Below, in pieces: positions 5,850 through 7,039 of a stretch of DNA of 7,039 nucleotides. Every line of letters starts with the position of its first letter. The first letter of the stretch is position 1. The DNA comes from an uncultured Desulfobacterales bacterium. GTDB taxonomy: Bacteria; Desulfobacterota; Desulfobacteria; Desulfobacterales; JAFDCJ01. Under the pieces are notes generated by a model. That model did no database searches, was not told where the DNA came from, and saw only the letters and a program-made list of their open reading frames with translations. The translations under genes and the position numbers were made by a program. The stretch is taken from NCBI GenBank assembly GCA_945787595.1, contig CALZJV010000349.1:1-7039 (forward strand). The letters are read 5' to 3'.

Positions 5850-5929
5850 TTAGACGGATTCGCTTTTCTCATTTTGTTCCGGAAAATGAGGAACAAAAAA
5901 ATCCAGTTAATCCTGTAAATCCTGTCTAA
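5850..5929. repeat. imperfect inverted repeat with alternative hairpins and 9-base tandem units
   Basis: The outer arms TTAGACGGATT (5850-5860) and AATCCTGTCTAA (5918-5929) are inverted repeats with one bulged base. Inside, two exclusive hairpins are possible: CTCATTTT with AAAATGAG (5868-5875 / 5883-5890), or TTTTGTTCC with GGAACAAAA (5872-5880 / 5890-5898). The right part holds three 9-base units (AAATCCAGT, TAATCCTGT, AAATCCTGT; 5899-5925). The motif ACAGGATTTACAGGATTAAC is one I recall as widespread in bacterial intergenic DNA. It separates the TMADH-like and MttB-like genes and could act as a mobile repeat or a processing or attenuation site between them. Confidence 0.6.
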
Positions 5930-5955
5930 TTAAAATAAAAATAGTATCCATTCCT

Positions 5956-7038
5956 CTATACTGTCACCCTCTCACGTCGAAAAGAAACGTCACCCGAATC
6001 GGGCGCATCCATCTCGCGCGCCACTCGATGGCCGCCATAAACGGCTGCGGCAATGGTGCCTGGTGCCCGGCAGTCCCCGATACGTTCAACCCGGTTGATA
6101 CCGCTGTCGGCCAGCGCCTCCTGATCTGAGATTAGCTGCCAGTAGAGCTCATCGTAGGGGTTGCGGGCGGTCACTGCTACTATTGACGAAGCAGCCTGAT
6201 CTACGCATTTTCCGGTATAAACACAGGTGATTTCGGCACGATCGCCGTCAAAACCGCAAACTGCCCTGGCTGTTAATATGTTTACCCCGAGATTTAAAAG
6301 GCGTTTTTGGGTGCGAGCCTGCTCCTCGGTATTAAAGCCCCATTCCCCAACCGTTCCCGCGGGCGTGACCAAAGTCACTTCCAAACCGGCGGCTCGCAAT
6401 TTTTCAGCCAGCACGGCGCCCATGTAATAGTGATCGTCATCATATAACACTGCCGGCCCGCTAACCTCTATATCTGCCAATATGTCATCCGGAGTAAAAA
6501 TCTGTTTGCTTTCAAAATCCTTGACCGCAGAAGTGTGCCAGCGGGCAACCCCGTCTCGGCGCCAGCGGGAGCCGGTTGCCACAATAATACGGCTAAAACC
6601 GAAACCCAAAACATCCCCGGCCGTTAAGCGGCTGTCCAGGTACACATCGATATTGCGCATGCGCTTAATCTGTTGAAGACGGTATTCAATTACCCGGCGC
6701 CACTCGGTTAGGCCCGGCAGCCGGCATTCAGCCGCCACACGCCCGCCTAATTCTTTTGTGGCCTCCGCTATGGTTACCTTATAGCCCCGCTGTCCCAGAG
6801 CGCGTGCAGCTTCCAGTCCTGCCGCTCCGGCACCGACCACCAGTATCCTATTATCGGATTGCTTGGGTGCTATTTTTTCGGGATGCCAATCGCGCCGCCA
6901 TTCTTCCCCCATAGTCGGATTCTGAGTACAGCGGATGGGTACACCGCGCGAATTTGCGGCATAACAGATATTGCAACCGATGCATTCGCGAATATCATCG
7001 AGCCGGCCCGTTTGAATTTTTTCGGGCAGAAAAGGATC
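5956..7038 (-). CDS. trimethylamine/dimethylamine dehydrogenase-like Fe-S flavoprotein, C-terminal part (partial)
   Basis: This is the C-terminal 360 residues of an old-yellow-enzyme / trimethylamine dehydrogenase-type protein; the FMN-binding TIM barrel lies beyond the window edge. The visible part opens with DPFLPEKIQTGRLDDIRECIG. It carries the [4Fe-4S] cysteines C19, C22, C25 and C37 (CIGCNIC...RCTQNP), then GEEWRRDWHPEK, which is highly typical of the family. A dinucleotide-binding fold follows (ILVVGAGAAGLEAARALG, GxGxxG), with IIVATGSRWRRDGV, a second nucleotide-binding-like region around VLYDDDHYYMGAVLAEKL, and the closing GDCRAPGTIAAAVYGGHRVAREMDAP. An ATG at 6912 lies inside the protein, after the cysteine cluster, and is not the start. 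The family includes amine demethylases (trimethylamine, dimethylamine, N-methylproline, dimethylglycine) and also dienoyl-CoA reductases; the GEEWRR/WHPE text favours the amine group. The stop is TAG at 5956-5958. Confidence 0.9.
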   Translation of the reverse strand, partial: DPFLPEKIQTGRLDDIRECIGCNICYAANSRGVPIRCTQNPTMGEEWRRDWHPEKIAPKQSDNRILVVGAGAAGLEAARALGQRGYKVTIAEATKELGGRVAAECRLPGLTEWRRVIEYRLQQIKRMRNIDVYLDSRLTAGDVLGFGFSRIIVATGSRWRRDGVARWHTSAVKDFESKQIFTPDDILADIEVSGPAVLYDDDHYYMGAVLAEKLRAAGLEVTLVTPAGTVGEWGFNTEEQARTQKRLLNLGVNILTARAVCGFDGDRAEITCVYTGKCVDQAASSIVAVTARNPYDELYWQLISDQEALADSGINRVERIGDCRAPGTIAAAVYGGHRVAREMDAPDSGDVSFRRERVTV

Positions 7039-7039
7039 G

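Noticed and set aside
5956..6912. The ATG at 6912 as the start of a separate NAD(P)/FAD oxidoreductase gene
   Set aside because: The frame is open to the window edge and encodes the family's four-cysteine Fe-S cluster and flanking conserved residues upstream of this ATG.

Overview
The window looks like a piece of a chromosome (or metagenomic contig) from an anaerobic bacterium, most plausibly a Desulfobacterota-type organism. This is inference. It rests on the gene mix (a CoA-transferase fused to a GNAT domain, a non-pyrrolysine MttB-family methyltransferase, a trimethylamine-dehydrogenase-like flavoprotein, a likely selenoprotein), on intermediate GC content, and on AT-rich intergenic inverted repeats. 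No rRNA, tRNA or phylogenetic marker gene is present to settle it.

Layout. Bases 1-65 may hold the last codons of a plus-strand gene. Bases 171-1998 (plus) hold an acetyl-CoA hydrolase/transferase with a C-terminal GNAT acetyltransferase domain. Its reading frame is broken near base 580, where about 19 conserved residues are missing and the frame changes. Everything after that is on the minus strand. In order of transcription it runs: the C-terminal half of a trimethylamine-dehydrogenase-like Fe-S flavoprotein (7038 to 5956, cut by the window edge); an MttB-family methyltransferase (5822 to 4386); a small MGMT-type DNA alkyltransferase (4276 to 3953); a phosphoethanolamine-N-methyltransferase-like SAM methyltransferase (3622 to 2834); a decayed EamA transporter that starts on the very next base (2833 to 2624); and a universal stress protein with its own good sigma-70 promoter (2429 to 2034). 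Two AT-rich imperfect inverted repeats fill the gaps at 3708-3892 and 5850-5929.

The most interesting object is the small alkyltransferase. Its codon 53, where the family has the methyl-accepting cysteine of the PCHRV motif, is TGA. The frame stays open and conserved for 54 more codons. Just after the TGA is a hairpin whose tetraloop begins with GG and starts 22 bases past the TGA, which fits the bacterial SECIS pattern. A gene finder would miss or split this gene. I read it as a selenocysteine-containing O6-alkylguanine-DNA alkyltransferase homologue; the alternative is a chance nonsense mutation.

How the genes may work together. The MttB-like and TMADH-like proteins point to demethylation of a methylated amine or betaine, the PMT-like enzyme to N-methylation of an amine, and the alkyltransferase to repair of methylated DNA. 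A shared methyl-group theme is visible, but a common pathway is only an inference. The corrinoid protein and the corrinoid:folate methyltransferase that MttB-type enzymes need are not in the window. Two genes, the CoA-transferase and the EamA transporter, carry internal deletions, so local gene decay or assembly error must be kept in mind.
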